Shown here one piece after another: positions 24,651-36,844 of a DNA stretch of 64,000 nt (the stretch's first letter is position 1; every line of letters begins with the position of its first letter). Source of the DNA: Rhipidocladum racemiflorum (Eukaryota; Streptophyta; Magnoliopsida; Poales; Poaceae); contig CM070583.1 of NCBI GenBank assembly GCA_036346355.1, forward strand, positions 9,238,001 through 9,302,000. Direction: 5' to 3'. Under the pieces are notes generated by a model. It saw only the letters and a list, made by a program, of their open reading frames with translations. It did not search any database and was not told the DNA's origin. The position numbers were made by a program, and so were the translations under genes.

Positions 24651-24829
24651 CATCGCAAAGATCAATCCAGGAGAGTTCGATGGCTTTCAGAAGCCGAATC
24701 ACCTTCGCTCCTAATCAGGTTTTCTTCTTTGGAAGCCTTAGCTTCATAGCCGATGCACTTGGCAATATTGTCCTCACGAACTCAGATTAGATTCAATCTG
24801 AGAGATCCTTTGATTTTTGCTCGGTTTTT

Positions 24830-26045
24830 GTGATCGAAAACAGTTTTACCGAATCACATAACCGAGGGGGAGCCGAGGAAGCTGAGACAGAGCTCGTGTG
24901 GCATGAAGGTCAAGACATGCGCACCCGGTCACTCCAAAACCGAGCATGCAACATCAACGAAGACATCCTTCACGTAAAGATGGGAAACCAGTCGGTTTTC
25001 CGCACACCGCAGCTGAACATCGTTGCCACCAAGACACTCCTTGATACCTTGGGGCCGATGATCAAGCCCAACAGCCCGGCCGCCCCGATCATGGCATAGG
25101 TGAAAGCCATGGTGACGGCTGCGGCGATCTAGCATAATCAACAAGGGCAGAGGACGAAGCCCACTCGCATAGGAGAAGAAATGTACACGACGAGCAGTCG
25201 GACGGCTCTTAGCCGAACGGGAGCAGTCGGCGCAAATCCCCCCTATGGTAAGGACATCCGCTCCATCATCCACCGTGATCTTCACCAGGACCTAAATGCC
25301 AAGAAACGAGAGCGGGAGGATGACGAGCAACGTCGGTGTGATGATGACTACACATGCTTTGGCATTGACCATGACAGAGATAGCCGACATCATCAGGATC
25401 GGAGCGCCAGTCGTGGAGATCACAGAGACCGACGCAGCCCGCATCAAGGCAATGACTACTGAGTGGACTCTTCACCACACCATCACCTCCTACGACGCGA
25501 TGAGGAAATCATCGACGGGATCAGAGCATTCACCGCTCGGCTCCGTGGCCCGATGGCTTCAACCTCAAAGGCATCACAAAATTCGATAGAGAACGAGATT
25601 CAGAAGCCTGGCTGCAAGTTTACTCTCTTGTCGTGAAGGCAGCCGGAGGAGATCGCAACGTAATGGCAAACTACTTGCCTGTTATGCTCGCTCTATCGGC
25701 ACAGGCATGTCTTACAGGGCTTCTAAGAGACTCCATTGAATCTTGGGGAGACCTTTGTGACCAATTCATTGCAAACTTCCAGGGCATTTTCGAGAAGCCT
25801 GGAACCCTGTGGGATTTGTATCAACTCCATCAAAAGAAGAACGGATCCTTAAGGGAATTCATTCGACGATTCATGCAGATGCAGTCATCATCGCGGCCTT
25901 CCAGAAGGGCGTTAGCGATCCTGATCTCATCAAAAAGATGTCCCGAAAACCTCCGACTACAGCAAGAGAGATGTTCACTCTAGCCGATCGCTATGCGGTC
26001 ACCTCCGATGCTCTAGCGGAGCGCTGAGAAGACCGGCCACCGCAA
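24830..26045 (+). pseudogene. gag: gag (element G), broken
   Basis: Tat-type capsid precursor. The recognisable core runs from FDRERDSEAWLQVYSLVV (about 25580) through WGDLCDQFIANFQG, GTLWDLYQL and REFIRRFM. After a frameshift and small deletion near 25880 it continues with AAFQKGVSDPDLIKKMSR and LADRYAVTSDALAER. The N-terminal half (24830-25500) is open only in pieces, with stops at 25097-25099 and 25460-25462. TGA at 26025-26027 replaces an expected Arg (CGA) codon. The start codon is uncertain; an ATG at 24680 opens only a 36-codon frame. Confidence 0.8.
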
Positions 26046-26993
26046 AAAGACAAAAAAGAGCACGTGGAGCCCTCAAGGCAGAGGGACAAGAAGCGAAAGA
26101 GCGAAGAACTAGTCGCGACGGCCGAGCGAGGAAGGACAAAGGCACCGCAGAACAAGGACTACAATGAGGTAATGAACGCGCAGTGCCTTTTCCATCCCAA
26201 AGGAAAGCACGCGGCCAAAGATTGCTTCACCTTAAAGAGATTTGCGTGGGAAAGCCGCAACCAGTCGGAGCCCAAGGATAAAAAGGAAACTGGAAAGAAA
26301 GAGGACCCCTCTACAAAGGGCGAGTACCCAGAGGTCGAGCAGGAGCTCAACTTCATTTATGGGGGCATGAGCGCATACGAGTCCAAGCAGAAACAAAAGC
26401 TGACCTCTCGGGACATCAATGCAATCTCGCCTGCATCCCCCCAGTATCTGAAGTGGTCCGAAGTCTCCATCACCTTTGACCGCTCGGACCATCCCATCCA
26501 TATTCCCTTTCTAGGAAGGTATCCCCTGGTACTGGACCCAGTCATCCACAGCGTGAAGCTCAAAAGGGTGCTGATTGATGGGGGAAGTGGGCTCAACATC
26601 TTATTTGCCAAGACCCTTGACGACATGAAGATTCCACGCTTAGAGCTCAAGAAAAGTTTGTTACCTTTCCAAGGAATAATCCCTAGAACTTCCTCTGTGC
26701 CACTCGGGCAAATCATCCTGCCTGTTACCTTTGGCACGAAGGATAACTACCGGATGGAATACATGAATTTTGAAGTAGCAGATTTCGAGATGGCGTATCA
26801 CGCCATCTTGGGAAGACCAGGACTGGCAAAATTCATGGCGGTACCTCATTACACCTACTCGGTGCTCAAGATGCCGGGCCCAAAGGGCATCATTTCAATC
26901 CGAGGGGACTTTCGGCAGTCCTTCCAGTGCGACAAGGAAAGCTGCGAGTTAGCCGAGACTCTGCGATCTTCGGTCGACTTAGAAAAACTTTGA
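26046..26993 (+). pseudogene. gag C-terminus and aspartic protease (element G)
   Basis: An uninterrupted 309-codon stretch. A basic linker and a zinc-finger-like CLFHPKGKHAAKDC lie near 26190. Then comes the protease with active site LIDGGSGLNILF (about 26570) and the flap-side AYHAILGRPGLAKF (about 26800). It terminates at TGA 26991-26993 after a Leu-rich tail. Tat polyproteins normally continue into RT here. Confidence 0.85.
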
Positions 26994-27475
26994 CTAGCAG
27001 CAACCACCAGGCAAGATGAAGAATCCCAGTCAAGAAGCAAGCCAAAGCAGGGATCAAGCCCGACGAAGAGGTTAAGAAAATAGCACTTGACCCGTCCAAT
27101 CCAGCTAAAATGGCTCTTATTGGGACAGGGCTCGATCAGGAATAGGAAAACGTGCTCGTCACCTTTCTTCGGGCAAACCAGGATATCTTCGCTTGGAAGC
27201 CGTTCGACATGCCTGGTGTTCCAAGGAAGGTGATTGAGCACACATTAAATGTAAAAGAGCGTGCAAAACCAATCAAGCAGCGCCTCCATCGGTTTGCCCA
27301 AGACCGACGGGATGTGATCAAAGAATAAATCACAAAATTGTTAGCTGCAGGCTTCATAAAAGAAGTGTACCGTCCTGACTGGTTAGCAAATCTGGTCCTT
27401 GTTCGAAAAAAGAATAAAAGTAGGCACATGTCCGAAAGATCCCTTTGGACTGCCTCGCATAGATCAGGTAGTAGA
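26994..27475 (+). pseudogene. pol: RT N-terminal part (element G), deleted and interrupted
   Basis: Reads NPAKMALIGTGLDQE, FLRANQDIFAWKPFDMPG, RFAQDRRDVIKE and AAGFIKEVYRPDWLAN with at least three stops. Near 27415-27432 about 30 nt are missing. The motif with WRMCVDYTDLN that normally follows KKN is absent, and CPKDPFGLPRIDQVVD follows out of frame. The frame is then cut by solo LTR F after gtaga (27471-27475) and resumes at 32306. Confidence 0.85.
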
Positions 27476-29035
27476 TGTAACACCCTGAATTTGTAATTAA
27501 GAATAATTAGGCTTAATTAAGCTAATTGAGTGTTTAAATGTGCTTAGATTTGATTTTTCGATCTTGATTTGGAGTTATTTGTTCTCGGAGTGTTTTTGTC
27601 ATTTCATTCGAGCCGTTTCGATTGATTTTGACCTGAAACCCTGAGTTTTGAGTCCGGTCAAAATCCTTCTAAGTTGTTAGTAAACCTAATCCCAAAAACC
27701 TTCCTTTGGAACTCTAAAACCCTTCCTTTGAATCATTTGAATCAATTCTGAAGTTGGAGTAAAGAATCGCGAAGAAACCTAGAGGTTTTGCTGCTGGGCG
27801 GCAGTACCGCCAGCCAGTGGGTGGTACTACCGGCCGAGCGGCACTACCGCTCGGGTGGAGCGGTAGTGCCAGTCGAGGCGTCGAGAGCCAGGGGACAGAC
27901 CCATGTTTTTGCACATCGCTGGCCATACCTCCACCCACATCGCCCTTCCCCCTCCTCCTGCCTCCAAAAGCCAGGGGAGAGCCCCTCCCTCTCTCCCTCT
28001 CTCTTTCACTCATTCCCTCACTCCCTCACTTGCTCTCCCTCTCCCTCTCGGTTCTCTCCCTCCAACTCGAGCTCCTCCTCTCCTCTCCGTTTGCCGACCG
28101 GTTGGAGCTCAAGGAGTGCAAGTGGAGCAAGATTGAACTGTGGTGGAGCATCCCCAAGACCCCTAGGAGGCCGCACAACCGGTGGATTCCAATTTGGAGC
28201 TCAATCCTTGAGGTTAAATGCAAACCCTAGCTCCTCCTTCTGCTTTCTCTTTTCTTTTCCCTGTGGATCAACCCTAGAAAACCTAGATCGGGAAGTAGAT
28301 CTGTGTTTGGTCGAGTTGCTAGACCTAGATTAGGGTTAGAAGAACTCTTTTGCATGATTGATTCGTTCTGGAAACCCTGATCTACTCCTTGTTGGATTTA
28401 TTTGCTACAGGAAGTCATTCCTCGAATTTTCAGAGATCTTCCTTTGAAACCCTAGCTCCGAACAAGTCGAGAAAATGACCCACAAATATATCCAACACCG
28501 GTGAAGTTCGATTCTCGCGGAAGAATCGAGTTTGAACTCGATTCGGGATCAGAATCGAATTCGAGATTAATTAGGGTTTTTGAGTTCTAGGAGTTCAATC
28601 CTCATGCAATGAGTTCGTAGACGAGCTCTTGGTCGCGTGGGACCGTATTGCGCTAATGGAACCAATACGCGAGTTGCGAATCCGTCGTTCGACTCGATTC
28701 GCAAAAAGGTTCATTTCGGGCATTCGGAGCATTTTCACGTTCCGAAGTCCCAAAATCCTCGAAACCAACTCGTATGGGTCCCTAGTGCCATAGAGGTCCC
28801 ATTGACACGACAAGAAACGGATTTGGACCCACTTTGAGTCAAAATTCATTTTCGTATCGTTTTCGGGGTTCGAAAAGAGTAAAAAGCGAGATTTCTAGCA
28901 ATCGAGCGCGAAACTTGACAAGGTCAGCGTGAACGGGTCCCTGGCGCCGCTAGGAACCTATTCATACCCTTGTATCGATGTTCCGGACTCAATTGCGTGA
29001 AATTCCTCTTTTTACTATATTATCTCCTGAAAAGC

Positions 29036-29345
29036 CAGCACTACCGACAACGTGAGGCCGGTATTACCGCCCTTGTCGGCACTACTGCCCGCAGACTGCC
29101 GGCAGTTAAATTCCAGAGCGCCCCCTTTTGGTCTTTGGTGGCCAGCACTACCGGGCCGTGAGGCCGGTACTGCCGCCCGAGCAGCAGTACCGGGAGTTAG
29201 ATGTCGGTGGTTAATTTCCAGAGAACACCCCATTTCGATCCTTGACCAGTGGCACTACCGGGCTATTAGTGCGGTACTGCCAGCCTAGGGTGGTACTACC
29301 GCACATTAGCCGTCGATACTGCCGGATTTAGGGAAAATCCCAATT
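29036..29345 (+). repeat. 107-bp tandem repeat array 1 in solo LTR F
   Basis: Units begin at about 29037, 29144 and 29251, spaced 107 bp. Each holds CACTACCG, a complementary CGGTA-T-CCG and a second (T)ACCG motif, so each unit can fold on itself. The third unit decays around 29340. Confidence 0.85.
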
Positions 29346-29630
29346 TCCCTTGCGCTTTGATTTTTCGTTTTCTCGGTTTCGTGTTAGGTCTCTCCTCTCC
29401 CTATCCGAATTGTTTTCATTGGTTCTTTTTATTTGAAAACCGTTTTTGGGGAGTTGTTCAGAGCTCGGAATCGAAAAGTGGTAAATCGGTCAAACGAGCT
29501 CGAAACTCGTTGGGACCAGGTTAGATGTGTTCCTAGCGCTGTTAGGACCGTGACCAGGCGCTCGTACCAAAGTTCCAATCCCGTTTGAGCGAAAACCCCT
29601 TTCTGGCATTCCGGCCCTTTCTGGAAAACC

Positions 29631-30060
29631 GGCACTACCGCTGTGATAGTCTCGGTATCGCCGCCCAAGCAGTAGTACCGTGGCTATAACATCGGTAGTT
29701 GATTTCAGAGTGAGCTGTTTTTGGCCTTTGGAGCCGCAGTGCTACCGGTGTTTGGGGCTGGTACTACCGCATCAGCGGGAGTACTGTGAGCAACAAGCCG
29801 GTAGCTATATTCCAAAGCACGCTGATCTTGGCCTTTGAAATTTTGACGCTACTGATGCATGGGGCCGGTACGACTGCATGAGCGGAAGTACTGTGGGCAA
29901 CATTCCGGCAGTATTTTCCAGAAAGTATTCCGTTTTAGTTCTTGACCATCGACATTATTGTCTCGATGGTACGGCACTACCGGGGGTCGACGGTACTACC
30001 GTAAGGTCGATGCTACTGATTGAACAGTACTACCGAGAATTGTGTGTCGATAATTGCCGG
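29631..30060 (+). repeat. 107-bp tandem repeat array 2 in solo LTR F
   Basis: Four more units at about 29631, 29738, 29845 and 29950. They are preceded by a segment (29459-29630) similar to the one preceding array 1 (28860-29035), so arrays 1 and 2 belong to a larger duplicated block of roughly 595 bp. Confidence 0.8.
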
Positions 30061-30193
30061 CGTGATCTGAGAAGCTTAAAACCCTTTTTCGAGTCCTTTT
30101 GCTCTTAGTTTCTCAGATTTGATTTGCTTTTGAATTTGGTTCTTAATCGCCTGGTTTAATTCGTCGTTGATGGTTCTTGTTTCTTTTCGTCAG

Positions 30194-30262
30194 GCGTTGA
30201 TGATTCGGTAGACGATGATTCTGACCTCGTTCCAAAGTCGGACCTAGTTAAAGAGCAAACAG
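30194..30262 (+). other. LTR exon-like block 2 (solo LTR F)
   Basis: 69 nt between acceptor TTTTCGTCAG and donor ACAG|GCAAGC. Open in phase 1 and acidic (VDDSVDDDSDLVP). The length is divisible by three, as in A, B and E. Confidence 0.4.
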
Positions 30263-31785
30263 GCAAGCACCTCCTTTGACATACTGATCCTATAATTGCA
30301 AATTCTATTTTGAATTTCCAAAACTATTATGCATGCATGTACGTTCAGTAAAGATGCTAGTTGTGGGAAAACTTGGTAGTTAGACCCAAATTGGAGGATT
30401 TTCTTAATCTTAATTGATCTGTGAACCTTGTTGAACCTTAGGCTAATTCTAGGCATAAAAGTAAATGTCACTCGGGTAATAATGAGTAATATTCGCATAT
30501 GCTTAGTTACACTGTAGAATGTACGGTATGACGTTACGACTCAATCAATTGCAGATCTTCTTCGAAATGGTCAGTTTGGTTGGATTTGGACCATGGTTCG
30601 GAGTTGGGTATTGGTTTGGGAAATGGTTGGATTGGTGTTGTTGGAAAATGGAAAAGGAGTATTTAGACACAGGCGAGATGTTTGGTGATTGGTGGTTCGG
30701 AGTTTAGGTTGGTTTGGTCCGGTTGGTTTGGATTAGTTCGATGGTATGGTGTTTGGAATGGATCACAAGCCAGGGGCTTGTTTGGAAAGGTTATTGATTC
30801 GGTTGGTCCCTTGCTATGGGGAGGTTGCACACTAGTAGGAGCTCAGTAGGGCCGCTAGTGCCAATCCTCTATGGCCATAGCAAGTGGTGTGGAAGATCTT
30901 GCCTGAGTCACCCTATGGACTGAACTTGATGCTATTACTAGGTCAAATAGTGCAACCACATGTGCTAGTTATGGGATAGCCTTGACTTAGTAAATTGGGA
31001 AGGATTTGGTCTTGCATCATTAGGAGGTGGGAGAGTATGGACACACCTGCAGTGTCGGTGTGTTCTAGGGACTCCCTTGTCGAGGCATCGAGGGGGAGTT
31101 TGCCTAATACAACGGTAATGCCTTCTACGGGACGGTTGTGGACTAGTGAGAGCATGTGAGGACCACTAGTGACCGCTGTGGCTGTAGAAAGGGATGCGCA
31201 TTGCCGGGCTGGTGTAAGGTTTAAACCCTAACCTATCGAAAGGTCTCGTCACAATCTAGCAAAACGGGTACGTTGAGTATCGCGTGGCATGGATGACATC
31301 ATTGCTAGAACGTGTCATGTGGGTAAAGTGTACATTCTCTGCAGACATATAAATAAACTAATCGATTAGCCGTGCTCATGGTCAAGAGCAGCTTGGGAAG
31401 TACTACCAAGTATAGAATTTCTGGTCTTGGTTCGGTTCTGGTAACGGTTTTGGTTGGAACTTGGTTGGGTGTTGAATTGGTTAATGGGAATGATCGGAAG
31501 TTGGTTTTGAAAAATGGATTTGGTTTGGTAGGTTAGTTTGTCTACTAGTTCGGGGGAATGGAATGGTTGGAAACTTGGTTTACAGTTAAATGTTTATGTT
31601 CATTGTTCTCATTAAAAAAATCTATTTACAATTGCTTTACAAATTGCGAATGTTTCGAATCTATTATGTTATTGCAACATGTATTCTTTGTTATAGCCTG
31701 CATCTATATTAATGTTTCCATATACTAAAGTCTTTCTAGTACATACGTGTACTCACTGTTTGCTCTATATTAACAACATACATAG

Positions 31786-31847
31786 AAGCTGGTGTTGAAG
31801 GCAATGAAGGCGCGTCGGTCGACAAGTTTCCTCGAAGCAGGGTTTGA
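31786..31847 (+). other. LTR exon-like block 3 (solo LTR F)
   Basis: Follows acceptor ACATACATAG. Phase 1 reading begins EAGVEGNEGASVD and ends at TGA 31845-31847. It lies about 40 bp after a 'gtactcac' motif, as in the other LTRs. Confidence 0.38.
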
Positions 31848-32300
31848 GTTTGAATGGTTATCTGGGACTTTCACCCCCAGTCAGTTGCCTTTGGGTATGG
31901 GATGGCACACCGCTACCGCTGTTGCAGTTTTGTTTTTCTTGTCTTGCTGTTCAGCCAATCGGCTGTGTTTTATTCTTGTTAATTAATTAGTTGCAATCAA
32001 ACTAGTATTAATACAGCCATTATTCTGCACTTGACTATTGATGCAACTTATTGTGAAATATGTGGGTACTAGGCTTAGGATCCAGGGAACTAGCACTAGA
32101 CACATATCTCGGGGAAGCTCGGGTTGGAATCAAACGATTGGCATACGGCCACGAGCAGAATGTGTCATGCCGATTGATTGGCCTCAATCCAGGTATGGTT
32201 TGTAATTAGTGATCGGATTACTAACGGGTTGCGTCAATACCAGTCCGGCGCAACAGTAAGTAACCGAGTTACTATTACAAAGATCGGAGCCACCGTGACA

Positions 32301-33379
32301 GTAGACTCCACAGCTGGGTGTGAACTCCTGAGCTTTCTGGATGCCTACTCAGGGTATCACCAGATCAGCCTCAAGGAGGAGGACTGCATCAAGACTTCAT
32401 TAATCACACCATTTGGAGCCTTTTGCTACATTACGATGCCATTCGGTTGAAGAACGCCGGTGCTACTTTTCAACGAGCAATACAACGGTGCTTTCACAAT
32501 CAACTCGGACGCAATGTGGAAGCCTACATAGACGATGTCGTGGTCAAATCCCGATTGAAAGGGGATCTCATCTCTGACTTAACCGAGACATTCGAAAGCC
32601 TAAGGGCTTACAGGATGAAACTTAACCCCGAGAAGTGTACTTTCGAAGTCCCTTCGGGAAAGCTTCTCGGGTTCATCGTGTCTCACCGCGGCATCGAAGC
32701 AAACCAAGAGAAAGTCAATGCCATCCTGAAGATGAAGCCGCCGGCAAGCCAGAAGGATGTCCAGAAACTTACAAGGTGCATGGTGCCGCTCGGTAGATTC
32801 GTCTCCCGTCTAGGGATGCGGGGAACACCGTTCTTCAAACTCCTTAAAAAGTAAGACCAGTTCGAGTGGACTGCTGAAGCACAACAAGCCTTCGAAGACC
32901 TCAAAACCTTCTTAACAAAACCTCCGGTACTAGCTTTTCCATTACTGGAGGAACCACTCATGCTCTACATAGCAGTGACTACCCATGTAGTCAGTGCGGC
33001 AATCGTCGTGGAACGAGAAGAAGAGGAGCACTTGCAGAAGATACAACGTCTAGTCTACTTCGTAAGCGAAGTATTGGGCGAGTCTAAGGTATGATACCCC
33101 CAGATTCAGAAGCTTATTTATGCCGTGCTAATCACCTCCCGAAAGCTCAAGCATTACTTCCAAGAACATGCGATTTCGGTGATTACTTCCTTCCCCATCG
33201 GAGATATACTCCATAACTGGGAGGCCACCAGGAGGATCGCTAAATGGGCAACCGAGCATGGAGCCTTTGAAATTGTGTTCAAGCCTCGCACTGCCATAAA
33301 ATCACAAGTACTTGCCGACTTCACCGCCGAGTGGATAGAACTGCAAAGCCCAGCGACTAACAAGGAATTCAAGTACTAG
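32301..33379 (+). pseudogene. pol: RT palm/thumb and RNase H (element G)
   Basis: Continues the RT cut by F (STAGCELLSFLDAYSGYHQ). A 1-nt deletion gives TGA at 32448-32450, then the catalytic AYIDDVVVKS box (about 32530) and the RT end (LLGFIVSHRGIEAN). The Gypsy-type RNase H follows (TFLTKPP...LYIAVT...VLADFTAEW). Stops are at 32852-32854 (probable CAA to TAA) and 33092-33094. In the RNase H the first catalytic position reads AVT where an acidic residue would be expected. The frame ends at TAG 33377-33379. Confidence 0.85.
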
Positions 33380-34199
33380 ACGATGCATTTCGATGGTTCC
33401 CTCATGCTCAGTGGCGTGAGGGCTGGAGTTGTACTCACTTCGTCGAAAGGGGAGAAGCTAAAGTACATCTTGTAGATTCACTTCCCAACATCAAACAATG
33501 CCGTCGAGTAGGAGGCACTCATCCATTGACTCCGTATCGCCATATCACTTGGCATCCGACGATTGGCGGTTCGTGGGTATTCCCAACTGGTGATCAACCA
33601 GGTGCAAAAAGATTGGTCGTGCGTTGATGAAGTGATGGATGTATACTGCCAAGAGATACAAAAGCTGGAGGACAAATTTGACAGATTGGAACTATCTCAC
33701 GTACTCCAACGGGGCAATGAAGCTGCTGACGAGCTCGCCAAACTAGGCTCTAGTCTGGCAAATGAACCAATGGGCATTTTTGTGGAAGAACTTCACAAGC
33801 CCTCGTCAAGCTTACACCAAGGCGATAAGAAGACGTCCCCGATGGCCAACTCAGAGGTGTTTGTTATTAGTCCCGACTGGACAAAGCCTTACATAGATTA
33901 CCTACTAAAAGACAAACTTCCAGAAGATCGCACTGAAGCAGAGTGCATCACGCGCAGGAGAAAAAGCTACGCAGTCGTCGAAGGGGAACTCTTTCGGAAG
34001 AGTACCTTAGGAATGCTCAGGCGATGCATCCTCGAGCAAGAAGGGAGAGTTCTCCTCAGGCAAATCCACTCAGTGATATGCGGACATCACGCGGCCTCAA
34101 GAACCCTGGTCGAAGAAGCTTATCACCAGGGTTTCTTCTGTCCGACTGCGGTAACAGAAGCGGAAGATATTGTTCTCACTTGTGAAGGCTGTCATTTCT
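33380..34199 (+). pseudogene. pol: Second (archaeal-type) RNase H and integrase N-terminus (element G)
   Basis: MHFDGSLMLSGVRAG opens a second RNase H domain of the kind found only in Tat elements. It continues with HFPTSNNAVE, LRIAISLGIRRL and SQLVINQVQKDWS. An open frame then runs from 33563 through GNEAADELAKLGS to the integrase zinc-binding region (ICGHHAASRTLVEEAY ... TCEGCHF). Stops at 33377, 33473, 33508 and 33529 break the front part. At 34199 the frame is cut by Copia element D, and it resumes in phase at 60307 (ARQIHVPAQELQ). Confidence 0.87.
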
Positions 34200-34367
34200 T
34201 GTTGGGGGCACGGTTAGGCTATGCGAGCATAAAATCAAAGATTTCTACCGTGAACACCCAAGAGCACATGCAAGTAAAGGATCACAGATCGTTACCCTTG
34301 ACGCGCAGATGCAGCGGAAGTAGATTCACGCGCGTTGAAGAAGCAGTCGATCACCTCCCAATCGGCA

Positions 34368-34436
34368 CCGAGTGGTCGCCGATCTCCACCGAGTGGTCGC
34401 CGGGTGGTCGCCGACCTCTGTCGAGTGGTCGCTGAC
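34368..34436 (-). repeat. 21-bp repeat in D 3' LTR (short allele)
   Basis: Unit ccgagtggtcgccgatctcc and variants, about three units. The other LTR has more (59035-59134). Confidence 0.8.
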
Positions 34437-35500
34437 TAGCGCGTCTGCGAGCGGCAGTGCCTCTACCGGTATCCACACGTACCGAGCAGGAACGCCGTGC
34501 GGGGTGTGCTAGCACCTTGCCACACGGTTAGGGTTTCTGGGGAGCAAGAGGGGTGCGAGACCGCTAAACGTGGTGAGGGTTCTATTGATCTTCCAAGCAC
34601 TGTTCCAGGCCTCGCCTTTTATAGATACGCTAGTGGGCCAAAGCCCGCTAGGTTTCCATCTCCAACATGGATCTTATCCATGCACAAACCCATTAAACAG
34701 TTTCCAACTCGTAAAGTGTGTGACCCGTTAGGTTCAGTGCAAGTCGGACATGAATCCAGAAACCCGTTTCCAATTCATTGATCAACAGCGGCACCTAGCA
34801 GTACGTATTGATCCCCGAATGCACAGAATCATTGTTCGGCTGAACCTCGATACACTCACATACCGATCCCTTTGCCACACGATACCAGTCAAGCTCAAGG
34901 CGAGATGCACGCCACCCTTGTTGACAGCTCGACCACTACACTCGATAGTGTGATGGATACAAACCATGACTAACTCCTTAGTCATATTAGCACGGCCGTG
35001 CGCTTTCCCTATCCATCCACACGAGGGGCCCAGATGTATCTCTCCCGTTATCTAGGAGGGGCAAATCCCATCTTGATCATCACGCCCTTGGCGATGTATC
35101 GTGGCATACCTAGTATTCATCTTTATGACTACCCTGTTACGGTGCAGCGTTTGATGATACCAAAGCATACAAGTCTACATGCTAGGCATCCATGACAATC
35201 TCAGGTCTAAGGACCATATAGGCGTACCACTCGAGACTATACGCTGTGTGAGACCCCGGATCAGTTATCCAAAATCTCCTGTGTATTTCCGTACTAGTCC
35301 CAGATCAGTAGCTAGTACACACAGTCAACAGTGATACATCATTGCCGAACATAACGAAAATTGTAACATAACTATAAAGTATGGGACACATGGCCACTTA
35401 TTACAATACTCGGTCCGAGACCGGAGACACTACAGCGGAAGCAAAAGAAAACGACCACAAGCGAACACCAAAACGCCACAGGCGATGACTAGAAACGCGA

Positions 35501-35574
35501 CTAGTTATCCAGGCAATCTTCACCGAAGTCCTCAGCGTAGAACTCGCCGTCTTCGGCTGCGTCTTGATAATTCT
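35501..35574 (-). other. LTR exon-like block 3 (solo LTR E)
   Basis: Minus strand, acceptor CATCATCAG. Phase 1 reading is strongly acidic (NYQDAAEDGEFYAEDFGED) and ends at TAG 35503-35501. Its sequence is unlike B's at the DNA level, yet position, phase and acidity agree. Confidence 0.42.
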
Positions 35575-36844
35575 CTGATGATGACAAGTTGATGTAGCAC
35601 GTGAGTACAAAAGTACTCAGCAAGTCGGGGACAGTATGATTATGTGGGGCTTTCCAAAAGAAGCTTAACAGGGTTCATTTGCATAAAGCCAAATTTTATT
35701 GAACCATACTTAAGTAATAAATTTCACAAAGCATCTTTTTGCAATTCTTTTTAACAATGGAATTATTTAATATTGCAGTGAGGTTCTATCCACCATCACT
35801 AATATAAAGGCTCTAACCGCCAACTTTTCAAAGATCAAGGTTAATCATATGACTCCATCCGTCAAGTATAAAACAGGTTCTTTCCACCTGGTTGGCTCTA
35901 TCCGCCAATCAACATCCGAGAGTTCTAACCACTCCCGAATCCCAAAATCAAAACAACTTTTTGTTTTAAAACCAAAACCAAAGTCTACCAATATGAAAGC
36001 ATTCTTTGCTTTGCCTTTGACCGTAGGCACGGCTATTCGAATAGTTTTAACTCTGCAGAGGTGTACAACTTTACCCACAAGACATGATCATCCCTTGATG
36101 CCAAGCTATTAACACACTTCCTTTGGTGTGCCGGCAGAGAGATCATGACAAGGCCATTACAATGTATCTACCTAACCCGACCCACCCGCTGAGGTTTCAC
36201 CGCTGTTAGGGTTCCATCCGCCCAGTACAGAAGCCCCCTCTTGCGCCATGTGAGAAAAACAACATTGCCTCCATCCGGCACTCACATTCCACCATTTGGT
36301 GAGTCTAAGTTAGGTTTCTACAAATTAGTTGGCCAGGTCGTACCATTATAGACATGTGGTAGTACGGTTATGCTTAGAATGGACAATCACAAGCGTCGGT
36401 CCTTAATTGACTTGGGGCGGTACTTGCACAAGACAACTAGTGCTCCATCCGCACCCACCCGACAATCCAATCCGCCCAAGTCCAAACCATTTTTCCTTTT
36501 CTTTTTATTTTAGAAAAATAGTACCAAAATCATAATAATCATTTTCCAAATCATACTTGAAATCATTAGTTTTGAGTAATCCTACCCATGGGTTGTTTTC
36601 ATCGATAATGGTCCTAAGCAATTCTACCGGACTATGTCACAAAGGATACCATATAAGCATAAGCATGGCATAGCCATTGTCCTAGGGTTACAAATAACAT
36701 GGATGTCAATAACAAGGAGGAAATTACAGTTCGGATTAACTATACACTTATATTTGACATATGGGTATAAACATAGCATGCAAGTTATAAAACATTTAAA
36801 ACATGTTTATAAACATAGGTTCAATATGCATCAAGGGGACTTGC

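Larger units (their letters stand above)
27476..32300 (+). mobile_element. Element F: 4.8-kb solo LTR of a Tekay-like element
   Basis: TGTAACACCC...CGTGACA with TSD gtaga (27471-27475 and 32301-32305). No primer site, polypurine tract or protein domain lies inside, so it is a recombination-derived solo LTR. Family membership comes from the shared 'gtgggtaaagtgta...ctctgcag...gattagccg' block (31318-31385), a related 'gcaaccacatg' segment near 30950, and the two exon-like blocks. It is unusually long because of a GC-rich leader (27780-28330) and tandem arrays of a 107-bp unit. Confidence 0.9.

Noticed and set aside
27788..28333. 181-codon open frame in solo LTR F
   Set aside because: Composition is Ser/Pro/Leu low complexity from a pyrimidine-rich leader, the start is not an ATG, and no domain or homologous frame exists in the other LTRs.
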